The notes under the pieces were generated by a model. The model had not been told where the DNA came from. It saw only the letters and a program-made list of their open reading frames with translations, and made no database searches. A program made the translations under genes and the position numbers. This document shows positions 34,964 through 47,200 of a stretch of DNA of 64,000 nucleotides, piece after piece. The stretch is from positions 328,173,829 through 328,237,828 of the forward strand of contig CM040125.1 in the NCBI GenBank assembly GCA_022559845.1, in the 5' to 3' direction. The stretch is from Amorphophallus konjac (taxonomy: Eukaryota; Streptophyta; Magnoliopsida; Alismatales; Araceae). The first letter of the stretch is position 1. The number at the start of each line of letters is the position of its first letter.

Positions 34964-36903
34964 TGATAAGTGCTATATTTTACATCATAATTTACATCAC
35001 ATCCATCATCTGTGAGCATTATTTGAGTATATTTGTGCAACATGAGCATTAATTACATTCTCACACATTATTTGAGTCTTCATGCATTTTATCATCTTTT
35101 GAGCTTAAAAGATCATGTGAGAAATATTTAAATATTTGCACAATTATTTTGGAATTAAATAGATTGATATTTTAATTTTTAGGAAAAAGTGACCTAGATC
35201 AAGGCGCTATTTGAATAACGACAGATGAAAGAGCGCGTCTTCAGCAAGAAGCGACAGCTCCAAGGGCGTCCATTCAGTTGATAAAAGAAAGTGGAAAAAG
35301 AAAAAAAAAGAGAGAGAAAAGAATTAGCGCCCGAGAGGAGGTCGCTAATCATTGAAAGGACGCCCAAAGTGAAGGTCGTCAATTCCTATTTTACGAAAAA
35401 TGTGGAAATAGCAAATGAGGAATTAAGGAAACTGACGCCCGAGATGCAGTCGCTACTTCAAGAAAGGACGCCCTAGATTAAGGCGTCATTTAAAGAAAAG
35501 ACGCCCCAATATAAGTCGCTATTCAAAATTGAACCAGAAAAGGCAACTGCAGGCTCCCGATCGAACTGTTCTTCCATGTTTGCTCTTATCTAAGCAACCT
35601 TTTATGGAAAGGAGGAGTTTAATGATGGAAAGGAGTCTAATGGATCAAGTTGCATTGCTAAAAACCTGGATTTGAGTGGATTTGGGAAGTCCACGATCGT
35701 GAGAGACCAAAAACCCTATAAAAGGATGCCATGGTCGCAGGGTTACGGAGAGAAGAGTTTGGAGATCTGCCTTAGGGTTTAATTTCGAAGCCTTTCTTTT
35801 CATCTTTTGCAGTTAAGTTCTTCATCAAAGTTCTTCGTTTTTAAGTCTTCTCCAACTTCTTCTTCTTCCTCTTCTCCTAATTCTTTCTCGTTGTTATGCT
35901 ATAATTAGTTTTCCAAAGCTCTATCTACGGTTTTTACTGTTCACCTGATTTTCATACTTTCTGTTCTTCATCATTTTTTTCCCTCTTCTGATCCTCATCT
36001 CTTTCTGCTGTCTTCACAAAAGTTATGCATTTTTGAAAGTTCTTCAACTTCTTCTTCTATTTCATCTTCCAATTCTTCACCGTTTTAAAGTTATAGTCAA
36101 TTTTTTAAAGTTCAGATTTTTAGAGTTCTGCACTGTTCATCCGCGACCACCTCCTGTTCATCCTTGTTTTTCTCCATCTTCCTCTCGTTTTTAAACTCTG
36201 AAGTCTTCATAAATCTTCTTCATCTTCTCAATCTCTACAACTTTCATGTTTTCCACTTTTCCTAATTCCTTCTGATTTTAAAGTTATTCTTCTGCCAAAT
36301 CACTTTCTATTTTCAATCTAGTTTTTCACTATTTCTTCTTAAAACACACCAACACATATACACCCTTTTGCATTATTTTCAAATCTCCTCCATCTATTTT
36401 CTTTCTTCCTCTATTTTTCTCTCATATCCCAAGGCGGATCTTCATCTATTAGTCTTCTCACGGCGTCGGCATCCAAGGCTTGGCAAGGAGGCGGCGTTAT
36501 TCTTCATGCATTGGCTATATTTTCTTATCTTTTCTTTTTGATGTTCCCATGTTGTAATTCTTATTTTTCTAGTGTGACTTTCCCCTATCATCTTAATGAA
36601 ATTCATCATTTGTGAAATTATGTTTCTTCTTTCTATCTCTTCCAAATTCTTTTCTTAAACCCTCTCACATTCTTTAATTAGTTTTATTGCACTTTATTTT
36701 CCTTAGTTTCAATATCACTCAAAATTCGGTTTTCAAAGTATAAAGTGTTTTTCCAACTTGATAAAATAAGGATTTTTTCTCCTCGTGGGATCGACTCCGC
36801 TTACCACTATATAATTTGATTTTCCAATCTTTTAAAGTGAGTGAGTGTGAACATTTTAAAATTGTGGCACGGCTTTCTTAACGACACTAGTCGGTGCGCA
36901 TCA
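34964..36903 (+). mobile_element. Solo LTR in D interior (1940 bp)
   Basis: Flanked by the perfect 5 bp duplication GAAGA (34959-34963 and 36904-36908) inside one unit of a D repeat. It begins TGATAAGTGC and ends GTGCGCATCA. A good TATA box, TATAAAAGG, lies at 35717-35725. A TCGTGGGATCGACTCCGC stretch near the end resembles the ends of Athila-type LTRs. It has no primer site or second copy. Between 35190 and 35530 GACGCCC and GTCGCT motifs alternate irregularly. No gene is visible in it. Confidence 0.85.
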
Positions 36904-36908
36904 GAAGA

Positions 36909-37150
36909 CCACGTATGCCTCATGTGTCTTTTCTCTCTTTTCTTCTATTCTTCTTTTATGTGAAGAGGCGGGTTCGAAGACCACGTCTACCTCATGTGTC
37001 TTTTCCCTCTTCTCTTCTCTTCTTCTTTCGTGTGAAGAGGTAGGTTCAAAGACCACGTCTGTCTCATGTGTCTTTTCTCTCTTTTCTTCTCTTCTTCTTT
37101 TGTGTGAAGAGGCGGGTTCGAAGACCACGTCTGCCTCATGTCTCCTTTCT
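36909..37150. repeat. About 75 bp tandem repeat, 3-4 copies
   Basis: Units with CCACGTCTGCCTCATGTGTC, a CTCTTTTCTTC tract and GTGAAGAGGCGGGTTCGAAG. One more unit lies left of the solo LTR (34885-34963), which shows the array was one block before that insertion. Confidence 0.85.
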
Positions 37151-37169
37151 TTTTTTTTACTCTTCCTTT

Positions 37170-40065
37170 CTCATTGATGCCCCCGGACTGGGATGTTTTT
37201 TTTTAACGTGCCCCCAGGTTGGGGTGTAGCTTTTCTTCTGTGCCCCCAAGCGGGGTGTGTTCCTCATGGCTTCTATGTCCCTAGATGGGGTGTAAATTCC
37301 TTGTTTCTTATGCCCCCGAGCGGGGTATGTTTCTCTTCGAGTGGCCCTAAACCGGGGTGAAACTTTATGCTTCTTGTGCCCCCAGGCCCGAGGGATATTT
37401 CTTTTCACATGCCCCTAACTCGGGGTATACCTTTCTTCGTATGCCCCCTAGGTTGGGTGTATTCTTTTTGCTTCTGTGCCCCCAGGCCGGGGTGTACTCT
37501 TTACGGCTTCAATGCCCCTAGATGGGGTGTATGTTTCTTCTTCAGATTCTCCTAAGCCGGGGTGTATTCTTGATGGCTTCTCTGCCCCCAGGCGGGGTGT
37601 GTCTTCTGCTTCTTATGCCCCCATGCAGGGTAGATTTGCACGGGGTAGAGTCTTTGCCTCTTACGCCCCCACGGCGTGGTGGAGTCTTGGCTCCTTATGC
37701 CTCCATGGCAGAGGTGGGTTCTGCTGCTTCTTATGCCCCGTAGCGGGGTAAACTTCTCTTCATATGCTCCTGGCACGAGGTGAATTATTTGCCTCTTATG
37801 CCCCCAAGGCGGGGTGGATTCTTCTGCTTTTTATGCCCCCGGATCGGGGTGTAGCTTACTTCAAGTGCCCCCCATGAGGGGTGTGTTTCGCCTCTTGTGC
37901 ACCCAAGGCAGGATGTGTCTTTTCTTCACGTGCCTTTAGATCAGGGTATAAATCTTTTGCTTGTCGTGTCCCCAGGCGGGGTGAGTTCTTTATGGCTTCT
38001 ATGTCCTCGTGGCGGGGTAGCGTCTTTACTTCTGATGCCTCCTAAGCGGGGGTGAATTCTTATGCTTCTTATGCCCCCACGGCGGGGGTGTGTCTCTTTA
38101 CGGCTTCTGTGCCCCCGAAGTAGGGTATGTTGTTTCTTCAAATGCCGCATGGGCGGAGTATATCTTTCTTCATATGCTCCCAGATTGGGACGTATGTCTC
38201 TTCGCTTCTATGCCCTGGGTCGGGGTAGATGCTTCTGCTCTTTATGCGCCAAGGGCGGAGTGTGTCTCTTTTTGTGCCCCCAGAGCGGGGTAGATGCTTC
38301 TGTTTCTTATGCGCCAAGGGCGGAGTGTATTTCTTTTTTTTGTGCCCCCAGGCTCGAGTATAGTCTTCATGTTTATTATACCCCTTCGCAAGGCGTATTC
38401 TTTTGCTTTTTATGTCCCTGGATCGGGGTGGATTCTGCTTCTTCTACCTCTTTCGGGGTAGGGCGTATTTCTCTTCATATGTCCCCCCCAGAGCGGGATG
38501 TATGTCTCTTTGCTTCTGTGCCCCCACAAGGTGGCGTGCATTATTTATGACTTCTATGCCCCCAGATGGGGTGTGTTTCTTCTTCAAATGTCCCCAAGCC
38601 GGGGTGTATTCTTTTGTTCTTTATGCCCCCAGATCTGGGTGAATTCTTCGTCAAATGCCCCGAAGCCGGGGTGTATTCTTTTCATGTGCCCCTGAGCGGG
38701 GTGTGTCTTTTATGGCTTCTATGCCCCCAGACGGGGTGTAGCTTCTGCTTTTATGCTCCCCACGGTGGGGCATGTGTTTCTTGCTTCTTATGCCCCCATG
38801 ATGGGGTAAATTCCTTGCTTCTTATGCGCCAGGGCCTGGGTGTATTCTACTTCTAATGCCCCCAGGGTAGGGTGTATTGCTGTTTCCAATGCCCCCAAGG
38901 TGGGGTATGTTTTTTTTCAAATGCCCCTACGTCGGGGTGTATTCTTCATGGCTTTTGTGCCCCCGTGGCGGGGTATGTTTCTTCTTCAAATGCTCCTAAG
39001 ACAGGGGTGTAATTCTTGGCTTCATATGCCCCCAAGGCGGGGTGTGTTCTGCTTCTTGTGCCCCAGAGGTGGGGCGGATTCTTGCTTCTTATGCCCCCAG
39101 ACCAAGGTGGATTCTACTTCTTCTACCCCTCAAGGCAGGGTATTTCTCTTCATATGTCCCCCAGAGCGGGGTGTAGTTTCTTTCTTTATGTGCCCTCAGG
39201 CAGGGTATAGTTTTTTGCTTCTCATGCCCCCAGGTCGAGGTGTATTCTTTTACTTCTTATGCGCCCAACCTGGGGTGTAGCTTTATTTCACGCGCCACCG
39301 TGAGGGGTGTGTTGCTTCTTCAAATGCCCCTTAGGCGGGGTGGATCTTCATGTTTTTTTTATGCCCCCATGGCGGGGTATAGTCTTTGACTCTTATTCTT
39401 CAGAGCGGGGGTGAATTCTTATGCTTCTTATGCCCCAGAGCGGGGTATATTCTTCGTCTCATGTATCCCTCGGAGTCGGGGTGTGTTTTGCTTCTTGTGC
39501 ACTCTGAGCGGAGCGCATACTTCTCTTCATACGCCCCTAAGCCGGGGCATGTCTTCTACTTCTTATGCCCGGGGCATATTTCTTCTTCAAAAGCCCATGA
39601 GCCGGAGCGTGTTCTTTATGGCTTCTATGCCCCCCCAGCGGGGTATGTTTCTTCTTCAAATGCCCCTGAGCCGGGGTGTATTCTTCTCTTTCTTATGCTC
39701 CCGAGGCGAGATGTAACTTCTTCAAATGCCCCTAAGCCGGGGCGTATTCTTCATGGCTTCTATGCCTCCAGGCGGGGTGTGTTTCTTCTTCAAATACCCC
39801 TAGGCCGGGGTGTATCCTTTGTCTCACATGTCCACCGAGTCGGGGTGCAGCTCTGTTTCTTCTTATGTCCCCAAGTCGGGGTAGATTCTTCTCATGTGCC
39901 CCCAGGGCGGGGGTGTATTTCTCTTCGTGTGCCCCTCAGTCAGGGTATATTTCTTCTTCAAATACCCCCAAGCCGGGGTGCATTCTTGCTGCTTCTTATG
40001 CCCCGGGACGAGGTATATCTCTTCTTCTTATCCCCCATGGTGGGGTATGTGCATGCTCTCTTCGG
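37170..40065. repeat. 2.9 kb degenerate minisatellite with CCCC/GGGG arms
   Basis: Roughly 75-80 units of 33-45 bp have the form TGCCCCCAGGCGGGGTG followed by TATTCTTCTTGCTTCTTA-like spacer. In most units a CCCC(C) run and a GGGG run are separated by 3-7 variable bases, so each can fold as a small hairpin. The spacer is T-rich and drifts freely. Open frames up to 434 codons cross the array only because stop codons are rare in the unit. Confidence 0.9.
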
Positions 40066-40823
40066 GAGTGGTGGCCGTGCTTGGCCTCATTGTTATAAAG
40101 CATTCCCCACAGCGGGCGGCACTGCATCAAGCTACAATTGTAGTTTGTTGGATCTTCTAACAGTCACTTGCGCGGCCGTCTTATGCCTAATAGAGGCAGC
40201 AGGAAGGTGGAACGGATCGGGGCATTGCACCATAGACTTGGACCCTCCTAGAGTCGGGCGGGATGCCGGGCTTCTTCTTGTTCTTTTGGTCAGCAATGCT
40301 TGCCAACTTTTCTTTTTGTCCTTTCTCTTCTTCTCTTTCTTTTGTGTAATAGACCAAGGTGGGTGTGCAGGAGAGCGCTCACCCCCTCAGGGAGGGGATG
40401 AGTGGTTCGCTCCACCGCACCACTCCTACAGTGGAAATCTTTGTTCAGCACGGGTCTCGACGGACGTGGCCGTACAACTCTCTCTCACCAATTCTTTCTC
40501 TTCCCTTTTTGTTTCTTTATTCTTTCTTCCCTTTTTTTTCTTCTTTTCTTCTCTTTCTTATTGCGGAAAAGGGGGTCTGATTTCCCCTCCCTTATTTTCT
40601 CTTTCTCTTCTCTCCTTTTTTATAACAGCCCCCATGATTCCTGGAAGCTGCATATGCTTCGGAGCAGCGTCCTCGAGGCCACAAAGGTAGTTGCACCTAG
40701 TCCGGCTTTTCCCCCCATAAGGCGGGCAAAGATAGCACCTGCAATTCATCAAAGCAGGCAAAGATCGTTTATTAGGAGGCCATGAGGCCATGAATCCCGA
40801 CGAAGAGATGAAGGGTGGTTTAG
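40066..40823 (-). other. Leader region of element D
   Basis: Sequence between the minisatellites and the primer site, i.e. the start of D's transcript interior in minus orientation. It contains a CT-rich tract (40480-40620) and no recognisable gag. I see no gene. Confidence 0.5.
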
Positions 40824-40841
40824 GTCCCACCGGGCGTGCCA
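40824..40841 (-). promoter_or_regulatory. Primer binding site of element D
   Basis: The plus strand reads GTCCCACCGGGCGTGCCA, ending in CCA like a tRNA 3' end, four bases from the LTR. It shares GTCCCACCG with the sites of A and B but differs after that. I do not identify the tRNA. Confidence 0.6.
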
Positions 40842-40845
40842 GACT

Positions 40846-41230
40846 TGTAGACAGACTTTATTTAAATAGTGATTTATTTGTTTATTGGGTTTATTAAGTG
40901 CGTGGGCGTGCCAGTCACAAAGTGACGATTTATTCGGGCTTCGAAGAAGCCCATGGTGCGCTCGATCTGACTAATCAAACGATTGTCTAGTTCGTGTCAG
41001 GACCAAAACCCGCCACGCCATAGAGGTCACGGCGTCATTTGCATCCCCTCGGAGAGGGGAACACCCTTGATTAATCGCCGGGAATCAGGGCCTCATGGCC
41101 AAGAAATTATATCGAGAGAAGCAAGATGATAGCGGTCTCGAATCAGTCGGAAAGCCCTATGTCTGGGGAAGCAAGCATTCGAAATATGTCGGTCACTCAA
41201 GGGACCATTTTGATATTCGGACGAGCGTCA
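40846..41230 (-). repeat. 5' LTR of element D, cut by element E
   Basis: Begins TGTAGACAGAC and aligns base for base with 17858-18242 at roughly 95 percent by eye. It stops at GGACGAGCGTCA, where element E begins with TGTAGG. The remaining 3.9 kb of this LTR must lie to the right of the window. Confidence 0.8.
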
Positions 41231-42971
41231 TGTAGGTTTTAATGTGTCCCTTCTTTTGCAAGATGGGCTATGATACCAACTATGAGCAAATAATAAGCCA
41301 AGTAATGAAATCAATCAACCTATGAACATGCGAATCATGAACCTAGGCAACCAACACAAGCTCTCGCATGGGCATGCTATCTCAATCAAGACTAAGCTAA
41401 GCAAATAAAGAAAAACACACGCCGGGGCGTGGAATAAGGAATAAAGGAAAACACACCGTATAGGTGGAATAAGCAAAGTAAAGAAGAGATATGATGAAAG
41501 AGAAAGCTAATGCCCAAACTAAGGAAAGATGTGATCGCCACCAAGGTAGAAACAAGTCAAAGACCTGATAAATACCTTGGAATAGCAGGATGATGCACCC
41601 GCCCACGGGAGAGAGAACAACTAGGAAACTGTAACTCCGTCAGATGTAACGGTCGAAGGAAGATGCGCCACAGCAAGTGTGATGGTCTTACGATAGACCG
41701 CTACAAGACTCTTACGCGCATGTGCCAGACCGTCAGAGCTTTTGTAGAATAAGAAGTTGGGGACCTTTTGATCTCCAAGCTTTCCAACCGGCTAGAGAGC
41801 TTGGGCCTCGTGATATGGACCCTGTAAACCTGCAAAAGAGTGTAGAACACAAGAAAAACAACCAAGATTAGCCCTTAGACAAAGTAGTATCAATAAATCC
41901 AAGAAACTTAAGAACATGCAAAAGGAAAGGGAAATACCGGGGAGGTTGGTTTTTTAACCCCTCTGGGGCGTTTTAAAAGATGGAGGATGTTTTAAATGAA
42001 TGCAGCGAGTGCAAGAACGTGGGAGATGGAGAGGGACAATGCTATGATGTTTGAAAAGAGGGAAAAGACACTAAGAACAAGACTTGACTGAATGAAACCC
42101 TTGGAAACGATACTCCCTGAACTTTGGAAGTAGATGGACGTGGGAAGCAGCTCTCCTTGGTTGGTGCTAGCTCCAGGATGCGACAGCACTTCGACGCAAA
42201 CTCCAGATGTCTCCTCTTCAAGCCATGAAGTCAAGGGTTCTATTTATAGACCCTCAAAGTCTGGGTTCGAGTAGAGGATAATCCAGCTAGAAAGTAGGAA
42301 GTTTCTTGGCAAACTCTTGAAGATAATACTCCCAAGAGTCCACAGAATCAAACGGAAGCTCCTTAGGATGAGTATCGAGAGAGAAACCAAAGAATCAAAC
42401 TCTTAGTTCGATCACGGAATAGCAGAGCAAAGGCCAAGCTTGGCAGGACTCTCTGTTGGATGTAACGGTCGCACGATAGACTGCCACACTGATGTAACGC
42501 TCTAGGGAGGAACCGTCACACAACCCTATCCTTTATAAGATAAGATCAACGGGAGAAGTTTACAAATGTTGGACTCTAGATGAATGTAACGGTCTAGGGT
42601 AGATGCGTCACAACCAATGTAACGGCTGCACGATAAACCATCACACTCAACGGATAGACAAAAGATAAGCTTGAAAGGAAGTCCCAAGCTTAAGGACTCT
42701 GAAGGATGTAACGCACCAGGGTAGATGTGTTAGAGGAATGTAACGCCCCTATGATGGACCGTTAGAGATAATAAAGTTCAAATGAAAATGAGAGCTTGCC
42801 AAGCTTCGTCCAGCGGAAAGGGATAAGGAACCAGACCCAACGAAGGAGATACGACTCATGAAATGGACCTCAAATTGACCAATAAGGCTCAATAAAGGTG
42901 AACAACTCGAAGCATCATATAGAATGAACAAGGAGATGACCCGACTTATCGGTCATAAAATGGGTGTCAAC
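41231..42971 (-). repeat. 3' LTR of element E
   Basis: 1741 bp between TGTAGG and GGTGTCAACA. The minus-strand start TGTTGACACCC is the same as in A. A TATA box (CTATAAATAG on the minus strand) lies at 42240-42249. Four groups of hairpin modules occur at 41645-41738, 42461-42520, 42584-42648 and 42706-42768. The boundary at 41231 is inferred from the CTACA end shared with A; 41283 is an alternative. Confidence 0.7.
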
Positions 42972-42985
42972 AGATGCCCCTCCTT
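42972..42985 (-). promoter_or_regulatory. Polypurine tract of element E
   Basis: On the minus strand AAGGAGGGGCATC lies directly before the LTR start TGTTGACACC. Identical in A at 53652. Confidence 0.8.
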
Positions 42986-44245
42986 AATGTCCTCTTTGCA
43001 GGGGAGCGAGCAGAGGTGAAGCGAAATCAAAGATGGAACATGGAGATAAAGCGGAAACAAAGCGGAGTGGACTAAAAAGCGGGCGTTAAGGCAAACGACA
43101 CCCGTTTTCAACCAACAAGCGACATGAATTTTTCAGAAAGCTTGAAACTAATCACAAGGAAAGGTAACCAAAGGACACATGTCTGGAGGAACTAACAACT
43201 AAGGAAAGGAAAACACGGCTAGCGGCCGGAGCAACGGAAAGGAAAGAGACGATTAACTAAACTCTAGATAGGAATCTCCAGCTAGCCAAATCAAGCGAGT
43301 AATCCGAAGGAAACCTTCCAATTCAGAGAGGAATGACTCTCCTTGTTCGAGATCAATAAACACATAGTTATTCACCATTACCGAGACACCTGGATAAATG
43401 AAGATTCATGAATGCTCAAAAGATGCGTATGATGTATGCTGGGCTAAAGGAAAAGAAATCATCAAAATGAATGCAAAGAAAGATAGAATAACAAGATGCT
43501 CGAGAATAGTATTGCTAGACCGGAGAAACTAGGGTCAGGACACCATCTGTAACCACGGCGTGTAAAACAGAACCATCGTCCCCAAGCTTTTCCAACCTAA
43601 CGACCTACCCAATAATTAAACATGTGCACTTAGATCATCATCATTTTTGTTTAAGGGGAACATCAGATCCCAGAACACATGAATGACCAGCCGGTTCTCG
43701 AGATAGTATATCATACATAACATATAGTAATGCATAAAGGGATAAAGGATCGGGATACAATACCTGACTTACCTTCCTGGCGAGCGGATGACAAATATGA
43801 TGACTTAAACTTTGCAACAAAAAAGGGTTAGCCATTAACAATATAAATCATAGAACCAGGCATAACCATCAATAAGCATGAATTGCATAGACAAGATAAT
43901 CATATAAGCATGAATTTCTGATAAACAAAGCATTCTCATCCATCAAACACTCTGAAGCATGTAACGGTCCAGAAAGGGTGCGTTAGATGTACCTGATGGA
44001 TCCACCTTGGATCGTCAGAGTCTGGCGGTTCACATCCTTCAAGACATCGTTTCAAATGACCTAACAATCTACAAAGGGCGTGTCATAGTAGTGTGACGGT
44101 CTCACGATAGACCGTCACATTTCCTGAGCGTTCAAAAAAACAAAACCGAATGGGCGTTTCCTTCATTCGTTCACAAACGCTAAACGAACCAAAAAAACCT
44201 CAACACCCCAAAACCCTACCGTCGACCACCTCATCCATTGGAGCA
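42986..44245 (-). other. 3' untranslated region of E, conserved with A
   Basis: Non-coding. Positions 43000-43700 align with 53680-54470 of A, including CTCGAGAATAGTATTGCTAG, ACCACGGCGTG and GAATGACCAGCCGGTTCTCG. Hairpin modules lie at 43961-43990 and 44093-44118 (GTGACGGTC...GACCGTCAC), upstream of the plus-strand accessory gene. Confidence 0.7.
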
Positions 44246-47200
44246 ATGGCCGGCGATGAGCCGTCTCAGCCAATGAAGAGAAGGGAAAAGGGGAAGAAAA
44301 AGATGGCCATCCGTCGGTTTAGGGCTCGAGTGGATCGAGAAGGAACCCCACCGACGGCGAGCCCTCCGACAAACGAACCAACGAAGGAAGTTCCTCCAAT
44401 GACCGTGGAAGAATCTGAAGAAGCTATGGGAGGAGCCATTGGCGAGAAGGCAACCACGTCAAAGGAGAAGAAGAAGAAGAAGGACCGTGACCCCGAGGTA
44501 GGTCGATTTCCTCAAAAACTTCAATTTTTAATTTTTATTGTATGCATGTGCGTTTGGAGGGTAGAAATGGGTCTGAGGACCCCTTAGGAATGATTGTAGG
44601 CCTCCTATGGCCATTTTTGGGAGCCAAAAAAGTGAAGGGGACAACGCCGCGTATCAGAGAGCGTGACGGTCGTTGCAGTGACCGTCACAGGCCTGACGTA
44701 CCACCCCAGGTGCATTATAGAACTGTGACGCATCACCTCAGGGCCGTCAGAGCAACCAGAGATAGAAACAATTTTTGGGATTTTTCAGTTTTCTAATTTT
44801 TATTGTTTTAATTTTTATTATGCAATGCAATGAAACTATGATTAAATGACTGACTTAATGCTTCTAATTGTGTAGGGGAAAAGGAGAACTAGGATTTCTT
44901 GGCTCCAGATACGGGCAATATACTAGGCATTGCCCGAGTACCAACGGGAGAGATTGGCCGAGATGGGATTCACCGAGGTGCTTAGCATCGAGGTGATGAG
45001 GACAGATACCCCGCTCTTGTACGCACTGCACGAGAGGTGGGACCCTGTGAGCCGGGCTTTCATCTTCTCATGGGGCCACATGATCCCCACATTAGAAGAC
45101 ATGGCGAGGATCACCGGATTGCGAATCCACAGAGCAACAGTGACTGAGTGGACATTCGTGGATTATCGGAAGATGGCCCAAGAGCTACTGGGCTTAGATC
45201 TGATCAAGAAGGGGAACACATCATCCCAGCTTTTGAGGTCGAGACTACAGGACAGCTTGGGACTGAGAGGAGCGGCTATAGCAGTCGGTGAGCTCCCCGA
45301 GCAGCATATAGACCGAGTGATAGATCAGGTACGCCCACAAGTGGCGGCAGAGGCAGGACAGGAGGGAGACCGAGTCCTGAGACGATTCCTGATGTTGTTG
45401 TTCGGAAAGCTACTTATTCCGACCCGAGCCGACGTGATCAGCTACAGGCTATTTCCAATGCTAGAAGATTTGAGCAGAGTGGGAAAATAAGCATGGGGAG
45501 CGGCAGCGCTTGCCTTCCTCTTCGAGTCGCTCAGCACCACAAACCGACGGACAATGCTGGGAGGCTTCTCACCTTTTCTACAGGTAAATGCTGAACTCTA
45601 GATGCTTCCTATATAATTATGATTATGCAAAAATGCAAATGATGCGATTTACTGATACTCGACTTTAAATGCAGATCAGGAGCTTCGTGTACCTCCCGGG
45701 GATTGGGCGAGGTAGTCAGCTACATCCTGAGCGGATCCCCATCGCGAGACGGTGGGTTGTCGCGAGGGACAGTGGATCGATCAACAGGCTAACCCGGGCC
45801 ATCCAGGATGATCTCGACTCATTCCTGCACACAGCGGTAAGCTCTGGACTTAAACCTTCTAAATGCTTCTAAATGCATCTAAAATTGGTTTTGATTGCAT
45901 GTGAATGCTTCTAAATGCCTATGAATGAATTTTGAATGGATTAATATGACCTTTTCAGGTGAAATGGACCCCATACCGGGATGAGGGCTACGAGGGGCAG
46001 CCTTGGGTGAAGGCGTCCCTAGCCTACAGTGGGCGAGACATATGGCTTCACTGCATCAACGTGATCGAGCCCCCGCACTACCGGTTGATCCTGAGGACTT
46101 GGGGACTTCATCAGCCAGAGGTGACCTTCCCCCGCCGTTACGATGAACGCCCGGGCAAGTCTTCGAAGGGCATTAGCGGTGATGTCGACTAGTGCGCCCG
46201 AAAGGTCAAATATGTGCATGATTGGAACAAAAGAGGCCGAGTGGTGAAAGATCGTGCGGACAGCAATGAGACATACCTCAAGGCTTACTCCCACCGGTAT
46301 GGTGACCAGGTGTTCAGAGGCACTCGACGGCCGGTATGAACTTCTAAACCCAAAAACTCTGTCTATTTAAATTAATGCTTCTATATGCACTGACATATGC
46401 TTTCTAAATGCAGCTAGACCCACAGGGAAGAATCGCCGAGCTCGAGGGACTCCTACATGCCACCATCCAGCAGCGGGATGAGTATCGGGCTGCCTTAAGG
46501 CTTTTGGTGAGTTTCTACACTTAAGACTTAAATGCTTATGATGCAAACGGCTAACTTTGACTTCTAAATGCAGTGAGCCGAGGGAGACCAGAGGATCGGA
46601 CCAGACGCACCGTCCTCCTCTTCACAGCCTGCCAGGGGACGGGCTGAGCGAGATGCAGAGTTTACTCGAGCTGTAGCTCGGGCCGAGGAGGCGGAGGCCA
46701 CCCTCGCAGAGCGGGTAAGAATCTAAACCCTTATGCTTCTTCTAGACTTAAATGCTTAATGGACTGACAAAAATGCAAAATGCAGGCGAGAGAACTGACT
46801 GTGGCCTTGGCCGAGACAGAGCGAGCTCGAACAGAGACCGAGCGGACCCGAGCAGAACTGGACCGTTCCCAAGCTGAAGCAGGGCGTCTGCAGGCAGAGG
46901 TGGCCCAGCTGTACGGAGAATTGGAGCGGGCAGCCACCAAGGCTGTAGACCTTGATAGATACCGGACCGAGGCTCAGGCGACGTGACTCCAGGTGCATGA
47001 CTTAAAGATAGAACTCCGGGCCGTGGAGCGGACAGTCCGGATGATCAGCTGGGGGCCTGTGCTGAGTGCATCCCGGAGCGCTGCAGCGGGAGGCACACGA
47101 AGTGGAGTACCGAGTGGATCGGTAGGAAACTACCTGGCTAGTTCTTCCGATCCGCGGAGGAACGAGGAGGCGGATTGAAGACGATCATGAGAGGAGGAGC

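Larger units (their letters stand above)
17858..41230 (-). mobile_element. Element D, giant non-coding Tat/Ogre-like element
   Basis: Orientation is minus. The left LTR is 17858-22116; the right LTR begins at 40846 and is cut at 41230 by E. The first 385 bp of both LTRs match closely. A tRNA-type primer site (40824-40841) lies beside the right LTR and a polypurine tract (22117-22130 on the minus strand) beside the left. The LTR begins TGTGGACACAAA on the minus strand and ends GTCCACA. Without C2 and the solo LTR the interior is about 8.4 kb and consists mostly of minisatellite arrays; no gag or pol motif is visible. It fits a large non-autonomous derivative mobilised in trans. The candidate left target duplication is GCTGT (17853-17857); the partner lies outside. 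Confidence 0.75.

Noticed and set aside
34964..36903. A host gene between D arrays
   Set aside because: Perfect target duplication, TG...CA ends and lack of coding content show a solo LTR.
38062..38642. Overlapping 160-codon and shorter frames
   Set aside because: Repeat-derived, present in several frames of the same array.
37170..40065. CRISPR-like array
   Set aside because: Repeat units are degenerate, spacers are variants of each other, and the context is a plant retroelement; not a CRISPR.
39386..40690. 434-codon open frame on the plus strand
   Set aside because: Most of it crosses the CCCC/GGGG minisatellite, in which stops are rare; the tail runs into D's leader without any domain or conserved composition.
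41283..42971. Alternative that this is a 5' LTR of another minus-strand element ending at 41283
   Set aside because: A clear polypurine tract lies on the other side (42972) and the CTACA end at 41231 matches A; the initiator-Met-like motif alone is weaker.
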